Position numbers and translations under genes: made by a program
In this document: positions 35,925-44,531 of the stretch, in pieces
Numbering within the stretch: position 1 is the first letter of the stretch
Layout of the letters: each line of letters opens with the position of its first letter
Notes under the pieces: model-generated
What the model was told of the DNA's origin: nothing
Seen by the model: only the letters and a program-made list of their open reading frames with translations
The model's database searches: none
NCBI RefSeq assembly: GCF_003313505.1
Contig: NZ_QMHO01000012.1
Location: 86,535-150,534, forward strand
Origin: Pedobacter nanyangensis
Lineage (GTDB): Bacteria > Bacteroidota > Bacteroidia > Sphingobacteriales > Sphingobacteriaceae
Length of the DNA stretch: 64,000 nt
Direction: 5' to 3'

Positions 35925-38900
35925 TTAAACCAAGGGGAAGGTAAGGTAGAAGATGGTACCATTGTTCAGCACAGAGGTAAATTCTACTTTTCCTCCGGCA
36001 TTTTCTATCGCCTGTTTAACGAAAGCCAAGCCCAACCCGGTTCCGGATGATTTGGTGGTAAAGTTGGCTCGGAATATACTACTATGCAAACTTGGATCAA
36101 TGCCCTTGCCATTATCTTCCACTTCTACAAAAGCCTGCTTTTCATCATTGGCAATATGTACTTTAATGACACATTTCTCCTTTCCATCCGCAGCTTCTAT
36201 CGCATTTTTAAATAAGTTATTGAACGAACGCAACAACTGGTCTTTATCGCCCAAAACCTGTATTTCTTTATTGCTCCTATTGAGCACATGGATCTCTACG
36301 TGATCAACCGAACTGAAAACTTCCTTGGCTTGTTCAATGATGGGAACCAGTGCAATATCCTCCAATTTGGTATCGGGCATTTTTGCAAAATTGGAAAATT
36401 CCGATGCAATGGTGGCCAAGCTATCAATCTGTTCTACGAAAGATTTATTGAAACTAGCAAATTTCTTTTCAAAATTAGGGTCGTTTTCCTTCCATGATTT
36501 TTCCAGAAGCTGTACGCCTAGTTTTAGTGGCGTTAAAGGGTTTTTAATTTCATGGGCCACTTGTTTGGCCATTTCACGCCATGCACTTTCCCTTTCACTT
36601 CGGGCCAGCTTGTTGGCGCTAATTTCCAGTTCGGCAATCATTTTATTGTATTCCTTAATCAGCACCCCTATCTCATCCTGCCTGTGCCAAACAATAGGCT
36701 GGTTAGTTTGTCCCAGTTTTGTACGCCTGATATTTTCTTGGATAAAGGTTAAAGGACTGGTAATTTGGTTGGCCAGGAAAACCGCCAGCACACCAATAAG
36801 CACAAATACTAAGGCGTAAATATTGATCAGGGTATTGATAAACAGGCCAATTTTCGCCTGATAGTCTTCTTCGTTTGAGTAGTAGGGCACGCTTAAGTAA
36901 CCTACGGTTTGGTTATTGGCATTTCTAATGGGGGCGTACGCCGCCGCATAGGTAAAATCGCCAATTTTTTCAGCGGGGTTGATAAATTCCGATTTTTGTT
37001 GCACGGCCAATTGCATATAGGCCGTTGGCCCCATTTTACGGCTAATAATTCCCAAGTCGTAAAGTTTTGGCAACGATGTCAGGTACAGGTTGCCTTCAAT
37101 ATCAAAAAGGTTAAGGTAAACGCCATTAACATCTGCAAACTGATTAAATTCAAACTGCGATTCGCTGTTATTGCTGATGGTTCCGGGCAGCGCAATATGC
37201 TTTTCATACGCCAGCTGTACTTTTCTCAGCTTTTCCCTAACTTGCTCCGTTTGCTGTTCCAGGTATTGGTGCCTGATGTTGAAAAAGGTTGTCCAGCCCA
37301 CTATAATTAGCGTAGCCACTACCGATAGTACGATGGAGAACTGGATACGTGTTTTATAGAGGATTTTATTGGCATTGATCATCAAATACCTGTTCAGGTT
37401 AAACAGGCCTCCACGGCTATCGCTAATGTTTACCGCCAACCAGGTGATGATGTAAATAAGTACGCCAAAAAAGATAAAAATAAGGAAAAAGAAGGATAGC
37501 GTAGCCAAGCGAACGGTAAAATTTACTTTTTCGATACTGATGACAATTAAGCGATTATTGGCCGGCTTGTACACCGCATGGCTGTAGGAGCCCGCATTTG
37601 TATATTCGTTTACAAACTCAATGTTATCCCTTTCACCTTTAAATACGGAGTTGAACATCGGGTAAACGTATTTTCCGGATTGCCCAAAAAGTTGGTTTTG
37701 CTTATAAAATGCCAGCGAATAATTGCTCAGGTCTTCATCGCTTTTCAGTTTTCCGTCAATCAGTAGGTCAGGAAAAAAGCTACTATAATCATAAGGCCTC
37801 GAGGTAAGCTCCACCACCATGGTCCCCAAGAAACTATCTCCATCAAAAACAGGAATAATCCCAAAATAATTCTGAAAGCCAAAAGTGTCGTTAACCCGAT
37901 AAAAATAATTTGCCTGTTGCGTTTTTACCGCTCCAAACTTCACCAGATTTTTGTACTTGTTGATCGGTAAGCTCTCGGCGCTTTTAAGAGACTGATCATT
38001 GCTGTTGTATTCAAAGATTTTGTACTCAAATCTCGACAGGTACCCGTCGAGGTAGTTCTTAGAGATATAGTTATGGAAATTAGAGGTCTGTATCAACAAA
38101 GGCTGCTTAAAATAGCTTACCACCTGCGAATCTATGGTTAGGCCATGTTCCAGAAGCTCAATGGCATTCATCACTTTCGGGTCATCCTCATTCATCAGCT
38201 TCCTGGCAATGCCCGTGCGGGTAGTCCTTTCTTTGATGTCTTCAAACTTGATGTACTTGATAGAAGTAATGGTAGCCATACATAAAAATATAACCGCCAT
38301 CACCGAAACCGACAACCTGTTTTTTTGGATATACTGATGATAAGCGATCATAAATATCAGCAGGGCGTATATCATGTAAAAAACGGTATAGTCTGTAACC
38401 AACATGTAAATGGTATAGCCCAGCAATAAAACAAGGAAAGTGTACAGCTTTTGGCGGGTGCTAATTACAAAATGGCCACAAAGTGCCACCACAGCACTCA
38501 CCATCAGATAAATGTTAAGCCACACTAAACATAGGATAAAGATACTGAGCCAGCTTATCCACCCTAAATTGATAATGTTACTGATATTGAAATCTATTTT
38601 AGAATAATAGACTACACCAAAAAACAGGTCTTCGGTTAAAAAACCTATGCCGCCCAGCGCCCCCAAAAGCAGTGTTAGCAAAAAATAATTGGCAAATTTA
38701 TTGCGGGCCAGCCATTTCGGCAACCTATACTCTTTTCTATGGGCGTATATAAACACCCATATACAGGTAAGTGCCAAAACGTTTAAAAGCAAATCGCCGA
38801 GTGAGGGCAGGAAATCGCTTTCGGCATAAATACTCGGATCAAATATTTTAAGGTCAAACTGATGGTTGAACCAAAAAAACTTCAAATCGGTTAACCTTAA

Positions 38901-39653
38901 GGCGATAAAATAAACAACAATGAGAAAAGTACCCCATAACAGCTTTCCGCTTCGGGCCAAGGCCAATCCGCAGGAGTTTATAAAAAGACTAACAAAAATT
39001 ACCCCAATGATCCACAACCACAGTTCAGAGCTGGTGTAAATATTGTCCGTATAGTTATTGCTTAGCTTAACCGTAAAAAGATAATCCTTGTTAAGGCTAA
39101 AAATTTCGGTGGTTTCTTTATCCGTAAACGAGGCTATTTCTAAAGTTTTCTTATCATAAAGGCCTGGCCAAATTTCGTTTTTCAGATATTGGTTTTCAAT
39201 AGCGTAATGTGCTTTTACGGTAATCATAAAAACAAATACATATTGGCCAACTGTTTTTTTAATTAGCTCGTAATAACCATTGGACAGCAAAACAAAAGAG
39301 GCCCCCTCTTTTACTTTCTGTATGTTTGAGGGCAAAGCCTTGTAGGTACTCCAGTATTCTAGCTGCTGGTTTTTATAAACGAAAACATTGATACCGCTCA
39401 ATCGGTAAGTGGCAATAAAGTTATTGGCTAAACCTTCATCAACCGTTAATTTTTTGAGTTCTTCCAGTTTTAGGGGCAGGGTGAGGTAATCGTAAACGAT
39501 CCGTTCCCTTTCCAATAAGTTTTCTTGCAGTTCATTGGCTTCATGATGTAACAGGTCCTGTCGGGTAATTGAGTTGCGCAGAGATATTGCCGTTATAAAA
39601 CAGCAAAACCCTAATAACAACATCAATAACCTAATTTTTAGTCCTGTATTCAA
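35925..39653 (-). CDS. giant NtrY-like multi-pass sensor histidine kinase
   Basis: 1,242 residues. Membrane segment at about 6-26, an external domain to about 210, a block of about eight hydrophobic helices (210-470), a second external region, a membrane helix near 695, another external region and a helix near 930 leading into a HAMP-like segment. HisKA has His1034 in MAKQVAHEIKNPLTPLKLG, as in NtrY-type kinases; the HATPase has NLFKNAIEAADG, VEDNGKGIDP and SGTGLGLAFV. No response regulator is adjacent. Its stop lies one base before the barrel gene, so the two form an operon. Signal and partner regulator are unknown. Confidence 0.88.
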   Translation of the reverse strand: MNTGLKIRLLMLLLGFCCFITAISLRNSITRQDLLHHEANELQENLLERERIVYDYLTLPLKLEELKKLTVDEGLANNFIATYRLSGINVFVYKNQQLEYWSTYKALPSNIQKVKEGASFVLLSNGYYELIKKTVGQYVFVFMITVKAHYAIENQYLKNEIWPGLYDKKTLEIASFTDKETTEIFSLNKDYLFTVKLSNNYTDNIYTSSELWLWIIGVIFVSLFINSCGLALARSGKLLWGTFLIVVYFIALRLTDLKFFWFNHQFDLKIFDPSIYAESDFLPSLGDLLLNVLALTCIWVFIYAHRKEYRLPKWLARNKFANYFLLTLLLGALGGIGFLTEDLFFGVVYYSKIDFNISNIINLGWISWLSIFILCLVWLNIYLMVSAVVALCGHFVISTRQKLYTFLVLLLGYTIYMLVTDYTVFYMIYALLIFMIAYHQYIQKNRLSVSVMAVIFLCMATITSIKYIKFEDIKERTTRTGIARKLMNEDDPKVMNAIELLEHGLTIDSQVVSYFKQPLLIQTSNFHNYISKNYLDGYLSRFEYKIFEYNSNDQSLKSAESLPINKYKNLVKFGAVKTQQANYFYRVNDTFGFQNYFGIIPVFDGDSFLGTMVVELTSRPYDYSSFFPDLLIDGKLKSDEDLSNYSLAFYKQNQLFGQSGKYVYPMFNSVFKGERDNIEFVNEYTNAGSYSHAVYKPANNRLIVISIEKVNFTVRLATLSFFFLIFIFFGVLIYIITWLAVNISDSRGGLFNLNRYLMINANKILYKTRIQFSIVLSVVATLIIVGWTTFFNIRHQYLEQQTEQVREKLRKVQLAYEKHIALPGTISNNSESQFEFNQFADVNGVYLNLFDIEGNLYLTSLPKLYDLGIISRKMGPTAYMQLAVQQKSEFINPAEKIGDFTYAAAYAPIRNANNQTVGYLSVPYYSNEEDYQAKIGLFINTLINIYALVFVLIGVLAVFLANQITSPLTFIQENIRRTKLGQTNQPIVWHRQDEIGVLIKEYNKMIAELEISANKLARSERESAWREMAKQVAHEIKNPLTPLKLGVQLLEKSWKENDPNFEKKFASFNKSFVEQIDSLATIASEFSNFAKMPDTKLEDIALVPIIEQAKEVFSSVDHVEIHVLNRSNKEIQVLGDKDQLLRSFNNLFKNAIEAADGKEKCVIKVHIANDEKQAFVEVEDNGKGIDPSLHSSIFRANFTTKSSGTGLGLAFVKQAIENAGGKVEFTSVLNNGTIFYLTFPLV

Positions 39654-39734
39654 ATTCGGCAGCTTTAAAATATAAATATACAGAAATGGGGCTGTCTAAA
39701 AAGCAAAATCTTTATTCCCAACGTATAAACACAG

Positions 39735-39769
39735 AAAAAGTTACTCTTGTTGTTTCAAGAATAACTTTT
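39735..39769 (-). terminator. rho-independent terminator of fabD
   Basis: Minus strand: AAAAGTTATTCTTG, short loop, CAAGAGTAACTTTTT. It lies about 50 bases after the fabD stop codon. Confidence 0.75.
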
Positions 39770-39818
39770 CCCCGGTGATATTTGGGGCTGCATGCGGCAG
39801 CCCATTAGCGTTTATTAT

Positions 39819-40703
39819 TTAAGCGATGTTTGCACTGCTGGTTTGCACCTCTCTGCTCACTTTTTTCACCAAACCTTGCAACACGTTACCAGGGCCTACT
39901 TCTACAAAATCGTTAGCCCCATCAGCAATCATATTGGCAGCCGTTTGGGTCCATCTAACGGCTCCCGTAAGTTGGGCAATTAGGTTTTCCTTAATTACCG
40001 CCGGATCACTGGTTGGCAGCGCATTTACGTTCTGATATATTGGGCAAACTGGGGCGTTAATTGTGGTGGCTTCAATAGCGGCCTGCAACTCCACTTTGGC
40101 GGGCTCCATGAGCGGCGAGTGGAATGCGCCACCTACATTGAGTTTTAAAGCTCTTTTTGCTCCTGCGGCAGTTAGCTTTTCACAAGCCTCATCTATTCCC
40201 CCAATGGTTCCAGAAATGACCAATTGCCCCGGGCAGTTATAATTTGCCGGCACCACCACCTCATCTACTTCAGCACAAATCTGTTCTACCACCTCATCGG
40301 CAAGGCCCAAAATGGCGGCCATGGTCGAAGGTTGAAGCTCACAAGCCTTTTGCATTGCATTGGCACGAGCAATTACCAGTTTCAAACCATCTTCAAACGA
40401 CAAAGCATTGGCCGCAACCAGGGCCGAAAATTCGCCCAAAGAGTGCCCGGCAACCATATTTGGCTTAAAATCAGCGCCTAAAACTTTAGCCAATATTACC
40501 GAGTGCAAAAAAATTGCAGGCTGAGTTACATTAGTTTGCTTAAGCTCCTCATCGGTTCCACCAAACATAATATCGCTAATGCGGAAACCAATAATGTTGT
40601 TTGCCTTTTCAAAAAGTTCTTTAGCCAATGGGCTGTTTTCGTACAAATCTTTGCCCATGCCCACAAATTGGGCACCTTGCCCCGGAAAAATATATGCCTT
40701 CAT
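39819..40703 (-). CDS. fabD: ACP S-malonyltransferase
   Basis: 294 residues from the ATG at 40703 (MKAYIFPGQGAQFVGMGKDL, the classical start of the family). Nucleophile elbow VAGHSLGEFSALVAAN contains the catalytic serine, and the active-site histidine is in GGAFHSPLMEPA. The Q of FPGQGAQ and the late glutamine/glycine segment EVGPGNVLQGL are also in place. It moves malonyl groups from CoA to acyl carrier protein to start fatty-acid elongation. Alone on this strand; other fab genes are not adjacent. Confidence 0.96.
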   Translation of the reverse strand: MKAYIFPGQGAQFVGMGKDLYENSPLAKELFEKANNIIGFRISDIMFGGTDEELKQTNVTQPAIFLHSVILAKVLGADFKPNMVAGHSLGEFSALVAANALSFEDGLKLVIARANAMQKACELQPSTMAAILGLADEVVEQICAEVDEVVVPANYNCPGQLVISGTIGGIDEACEKLTAAGAKRALKLNVGGAFHSPLMEPAKVELQAAIEATTINAPVCPIYQNVNALPTSDPAVIKENLIAQLTGAVRWTQTAANMIADGANDFVEVGPGNVLQGLVKKVSREVQTSSANIA

Positions 40704-40869
40704 TTTTTTAGATTGGAGATATGAGCCGTGGGACTTAACCTCTGCCACACACTCATACCACTTTTAAATGTTTGATTGTTATTGTTAAATTGTTATCAAG
40801 GAGAAAAGATTTCAAATGATTACAACTAAAAACTCTTTGTGTTCTTTGCCGTAAAGCTGAAATCGCAAA

Positions 40870-41505
40870 TTAGTCTAAACTTGCGGTAATCAACCTTAAA
40901 AACTCTGCCCTGGTTTTATCGTTTTTCATAAACTCGCCCGTAAATGCCGAGGTAGTAGTTACCGAGTTTTGTTTCTGTACGCCACGCATGGCCATACACA
41001 AGTGTTTACACTCCATAACCACTGCCACCCCCGCAGGGGCCAACGTGTTTTGGATACAATCCCTGATTTCGTTGGTTAAACGCTCCTGTACCTGCAACCG
41101 ACGGGCAAAAGCATCAACCACTCTTGGAATTTTGCTCAGCCCAACAATATGTCCATTTGGGATATAGGCAATATGCGCTTTGCCAAAAAAAGGCAGCATG
41201 TGGTGCTCGCACATCGAAAATACCTCAATGTCCTTTACCACCACCATCTGACTGTAATCTTCCCTGAACATGGCCGATTTCAGAATCTGCTCAGGTTTAA
41301 TATCATAACCATGGGTTAAATATTGCAGTGCTTTAGCTACACGCTCAGGGGTTTTCACCAAGCCTTCACGTGCCGGGTCTTCACCCAAACGTTCCAAAAT
41401 ATCTTTATAATGTACCGCTACCGCATTAATTTTATCCTCATCATATCGGTCTATTTTTTGGTAGCCCAATAATAGCTCCTGTTCGTGGTCGTGTTCGTGT
41501 GCCAT
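40870..41505 (-). CDS. folE: GTP cyclohydrolase I
   Basis: 211 residues from the ATG at 41505 (MAHEHDHEQEL); upstream extension would overlap queD. Zinc and active-site residues are in SMCEHHMLPFFGKAHIAYIP and ECKHLCMAMRGVQK; KTPERVAKALQYLTHGY and SKIPRVVDAFARRLQVQERL are typical. It converts GTP to dihydroneopterin triphosphate. The queD-like gene ends 10 bases upstream on the same strand, so the two consecutive enzymes acting on this intermediate are co-transcribed, which points to 7-deazaguanine (queuosine) synthesis as well as folate. Confidence 0.96.
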   Translation of the reverse strand: MAHEHDHEQELLLGYQKIDRYDEDKINAVAVHYKDILERLGEDPAREGLVKTPERVAKALQYLTHGYDIKPEQILKSAMFREDYSQMVVVKDIEVFSMCEHHMLPFFGKAHIAYIPNGHIVGLSKIPRVVDAFARRLQVQERLTNEIRDCIQNTLAPAGVAVVMECKHLCMAMRGVQKQNSVTTTSAFTGEFMKNDKTRAEFLRLITASLD

Positions 41506-41515
41506 AAATAAGATG

Positions 41516-41926
41516 TTAGCCGAAATATTCGACGTAATTGTTATCTGTTTCGTAAATTTTGATGCAATGAAGCTGAGCGCCACTTTCGCTAACATGGGGC
41601 GCCAATATGTCCCAAATGGCAATAGCCAAATTCTCCGTAGAGGCTAGTTTGCCTTTCATGAAATCCACGTCCAAGTTTAGGTTTTTATGGTCTACCTTAT
41701 CAATCACATGCTTGTTGATCACTTGTTTCAACCATTTCAAATCTACCAAAAAACCAGTTTCCCGATTTACCTCGCCTTTAACCGTTACAAACAATTGGTA
41801 GTTGTGTCCATGCCAGTTCGGGTTTGCACATTTGCCAAACACTGCTGTATTCTCGTCTTCGCTCCAATCAGGGCGGGCAAGTTTATGCGCAGCGTTAAAG
41901 CTCTCCCTACGTGTAATATAAATCAT
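41516..41926 (-). CDS. queD: 6-pyruvoyl-tetrahydropterin synthase/QueD family protein
   Basis: 136 residues. The zinc-binding histidines are in FNAAHKL and NWHGHNY, and the catalytic cysteine in FGKCANPNWHGHNY. The DHKNLNLD segment and a late CIKIYETDNNYVEY glutamate match the family. The product is either 6-carboxytetrahydropterin (QueD, queuosine pathway) or 6-pyruvoyl-tetrahydropterin. The CxxxxxHGHNY type and the folE partner favour QueD. First gene of the pair. Confidence 0.9.
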   Translation of the reverse strand: MIYITRRESFNAAHKLARPDWSEDENTAVFGKCANPNWHGHNYQLFVTVKGEVNRETGFLVDLKWLKQVINKHVIDKVDHKNLNLDVDFMKGKLASTENLAIAIWDILAPHVSESGAQLHCIKIYETDNNYVEYFG

Positions 41927-42054
41927 CTTTAAAAAATAAGACGCAAATATACAGATAAAGTCAATAGCCTGCCGTCGATATCGGCCCGAAGTTAAAATTT
42001 GAAAATGCGCTTACGATTTGAAAAACAATGCCTGTCTTTCATCGCAATGTTAAT

Positions 42055-42144
42055 CCCGCTTTCCGTTACAATCTTTTGCCCCAACTTCTGTCAGCCTACT
42101 ACACAAAGGACATTGATTGCAAAAGTATTTTCACTACAATCGGG
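42055..42144 (+). repeat. bipartite hairpin repeat, copy 3
   Basis: CCCGCTTTCCGTTACAATC at 42055, then TTTTGC; right arm GCAAAAGTAT, then a tract ending CAATCGGG at 42144. Outer helix CCCG/CGGG and inner helix ATCTTTTGC with GCAAAAGTAT, again with one bulged base, as in copies 1 and 2. It continues as TTTAACTTACAAAATAC. It lies in the 292-base queD-mqnB interval, which has no other feature. Confidence 0.6.
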
Positions 42145-42218
42145 TTTAACTTACAAAATACACTGCTCATGGGTTAAAAAACCAACAAACAAACCAAAAA
42201 TAATCGTTACTTAGTGAC

Positions 42219-42845
42219 ATGAAAATTTTGGTAGTAGCAGCAACACAGGCCGAAATAGCTCCAACATTGGAACATTTTGGCATTGCAGAAAACAACTTTA
42301 TCGAAACCAAAAACTTTGACATACTCATTACAGGTGTAGGCATGGTAGCTACGGCTTTTTCCTTGGGGCAAAAGCTCAACCAATCCTATGCACTTGTACT
42401 TAACGTAGGCATTGCCGGCAGTTTCGACCGTGAAATTGCTTTGGGCGAGGTCCTAAATATTACCCACGATATTTTTGCCGAACTAGGCGCCGAAGACCAT
42501 GAAAATTTCATCACTTTACCACAATTGGGCTTTGGCGAAAATGCTTTTTCTTCCTCAACCGAAACAACATTGAACTTGAAAAAAGTGAAAGGAATTACGG
42601 TGAACAAGGTGCATGGCAATGCTAAAAGTATCCAAAAAACCATTCAGTTATATCAACCCCAAACAGAAAGCATGGAAGGCGCCGCTGTATTTTACGCTTG
42701 CCAGCAATTGAACATTCCTACTTTACAGGTTCGCAGCATTTCTAATTACGTAGAACCTCGCAACAGAGAAAGCTGGAAAATTGGGTTAGCCGTTAAAAAC
42801 TTGAATGATTGGTTAATCGGTTTCATCAATAAGTCTGGTAACTAA
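42219..42845 (+). CDS. mqnB: futalosine hydrolase
   Basis: 208 residues, nucleoside-phosphorylase-like fold. MKILVVAATQAEIAPTLEHF at the start, GVGMVATAFSLGQKL, NVGIAGSFDREIALGEV and, near the end, TESMEGAAVFYACQQLNIP with the catalytic MEG glutamate. It removes hypoxanthine from futalosine in the alternative menaquinone pathway. The mqnD gene follows on the same strand 265 bases downstream, supporting the pathway assignment. Confidence 0.92.
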   Translation: MKILVVAATQAEIAPTLEHFGIAENNFIETKNFDILITGVGMVATAFSLGQKLNQSYALVLNVGIAGSFDREIALGEVLNITHDIFAELGAEDHENFITLPQLGFGENAFSSSTETTLNLKKVKGITVNKVHGNAKSIQKTIQLYQPQTESMEGAAVFYACQQLNIPTLQVRSISNYVEPRNRESWKIGLAVKNLNDWLIGFINKSGN

Positions 42846-42850
42846 GCACC

Positions 42851-42964
42851 ATGGCCAACCAAAATGAGCTCAGCCCGATGATCAAAGTAGATAAACTAAA
42901 ACTGCTTACCGACCAACCTCCAAACGTAGTGATTGTAGACGTGATTAGCCCTATTACTGCTTAA
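42851..42964 (+). pseudogene. 37-codon remnant resembling the start of a sulfurtransferase (rhodanese)
   Basis: From ATG at 42851 the frame reads SPMIKVDKLKLLTDQPPNVV then IVDV before breaking off at ISPITA and TAA. The layout (xxPIIKVxxLxxLL, then VVIVDV) resembles the first 35 residues of SseA/thiosulfate sulfurtransferases, which are about 280 residues long. The following 145 bases have no coding continuity. I read it as a decayed fragment; chance similarity is possible because the segment is short. Confidence 0.45.
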
Positions 42965-43110
42965 GAACTGTTCACTGTAATTGAAAAACAATGCCCCTAT
43001 GCATCTATGTGCTTGTATTTATGAAAGGAAATATAACCACATAAACACATGGCAAAAATAATTGAAGCTCAAATGACGCATAAATTTATTTCATCCCGTA
43101 AATTTACTGC

Positions 43111-43965
43111 ATGGAACTTACCCTTGGTTTTTCGCCCTGCCCCAACGATACATTCATTTTTGACGCCCTAATTCACGGCAAAATAGACACTGGAGGCTTA
43201 AGCTTTAAAGTATTTTTTGACGATGTAGAAACCTTAAACCAAAAGGCTTTAAAGGGAGAATTGGACATTACCAAATTGAGTTTCCACGCCTTTGCCTATG
43301 TTGCACAGCAATACGCCTTGCTAGATGCAGGTAGCGCTTTAGGTTTTGGCGTTGGCCCGTTGTTAATTTGCAAAAAAGAAAATGCCGAGCGCATAGCAAA
43401 CCAACTGAAGAACGGAAGTTTTGAATTAAAAACTGCCATTCCGGGCAAATACACTACAGCAAATTTCTTATTGGGCGTGGCCTATCCACAGCTTACCAAT
43501 AAACGAGAAATGGTATTTTCGGAAATTGAAGATGCTTTATTAAATGATGAGATAGACCTTGGTTTGATTATTCATGAAAACCGTTTTACCTACCAAGCCA
43601 AAGGGCTACATAAAGTGATTGACCTAGGTGCCTATTGGGAAGAATTTTCGGGTTGTGCCATTCCATTAGGGGGTATTGTAGTGAACAGAAATTTACCTTT
43701 AGATATTCAGGAGAAGGTTAACCGATTGGTAAGAAAATCAGTAGAGTACGCTTTCGAAAATCCCAAATCGGGCATTGAGTTTATCCGTGAGCATGCGCAG
43801 GCCATGGATGAGGAAGTGATGTACAAGCATATTGAACTGTATGTGAACCAATACTCGGTAGATTTAGGCACCGAAGGCCGCAAAGCGATTGATACCTTGT
43901 TCGATATCGCCACCAAAAACGAAGTGATCCCGACAATTGAAAAGGGATTGTATGTAAATTCCTGA
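43111..43965 (+). CDS. mqnD: 1,4-dihydroxy-6-naphthoate synthase
   Basis: 284 residues. It opens MELTLGFSPCPNDTFIFDAL, the hallmark of MqnD, with an early DVETLNQKALKGELDITKLS and GGIVVNRNLP later; the fold is periplasmic-binding-protein-like but there is no signal peptide. It converts cyclic de-hypoxanthine futalosine to 1,4-dihydroxy-6-naphthoate for menaquinone. Together with mqnB it shows the organism uses the futalosine route. mqnA and mqnC are not in the window. Confidence 0.94.
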   Translation: MELTLGFSPCPNDTFIFDALIHGKIDTGGLSFKVFFDDVETLNQKALKGELDITKLSFHAFAYVAQQYALLDAGSALGFGVGPLLICKKENAERIANQLKNGSFELKTAIPGKYTTANFLLGVAYPQLTNKREMVFSEIEDALLNDEIDLGLIIHENRFTYQAKGLHKVIDLGAYWEEFSGCAIPLGGIVVNRNLPLDIQEKVNRLVRKSVEYAFENPKSGIEFIREHAQAMDEEVMYKHIELYVNQYSVDLGTEGRKAIDTLFDIATKNEVIPTIEKGLYVNS

Positions 43966-43988
43966 AACTAAGTTCTTGTTCATCCAGC

Positions 43989-44012
43989 CTCATTGCGGGG
44001 CACGAAGCAATC
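43989..44012. repeat. half-copy of the CGTCATTGCGAGG repeat
   Basis: CTCATTGCGGGGCACGAAGC then AATC matches one arm of the perfect palindrome at 15643-15710 with two or three changes. No second arm follows. Confidence 0.55.
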
Positions 44013-44144
44013 TTCTTCAGATTTTAGATGACGACAAGATCTATGACTGCGCCTAAAAGCTCACAAAAAACAACTGATTTGCGATAAAAAAAGGTACTGC
44101 GTGGTCTACAAAACCAAATCCTAGCAACTAGCGCTAACCACTAA

Positions 44145-44528
44145 TTATTGGTTACAGGGGCCCTCGGGTATTTCCTTGCTCATCTTGAGCACTTTAGTAA
44201 CCACCATCGTTGAATCATAGCCACCGGTAACGGTAGTAGTGTCTGATTTTACCAAATGGCATTCCACTTCTATATACACTGGCGTGTACGGTTTTTCAAA
44301 GCCCAAATTAACATATTCCAGTTCCAAGTTCTTCGCACTATCTGCAACCCAATATTCACGTCCCTCGTCACAATCTGTAAACGACTTTACTTCTGGGCCA
44401 TAGCTATACAGGCCTTTTAAAGTTAAAGACTTACCTTTTTCCTGCTCTGAACCTTTATTGTTGCTACAAGCCCATAAAAAACCCACGGCCAACAACACTG
44501 CACAAACTAACTTTTTCCTGGTACACAT
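44145..44528 (-). CDS. small hypothetical lipoprotein
   Basis: 127 residues. Signal peptide with lipobox near FLWAC (Cys21), then a lysine/serine linker and a compact beta-rich domain: YSYGPEVKSFTDCDEGREYW, YVNLGFEKPYTPVYIEVECH. Two cysteines in the domain may pair. I do not recognise a named family, though the GREYWV segment resembles NlpE/META-related outer-membrane lipoproteins. The start lies 3 bases after the LolE-like permease stop codon, so the two are co-transcribed. Confidence 0.8.
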   Translation of the reverse strand: MCTRKKLVCAVLLAVGFLWACSNNKGSEQEKGKSLTLKGLYSYGPEVKSFTDCDEGREYWVADSAKNLELEYVNLGFEKPYTPVYIEVECHLVKSDTTTVTGGYDSTMVVTKVLKMSKEIPEGPCNQ

Positions 44529-44531
44529 ACG

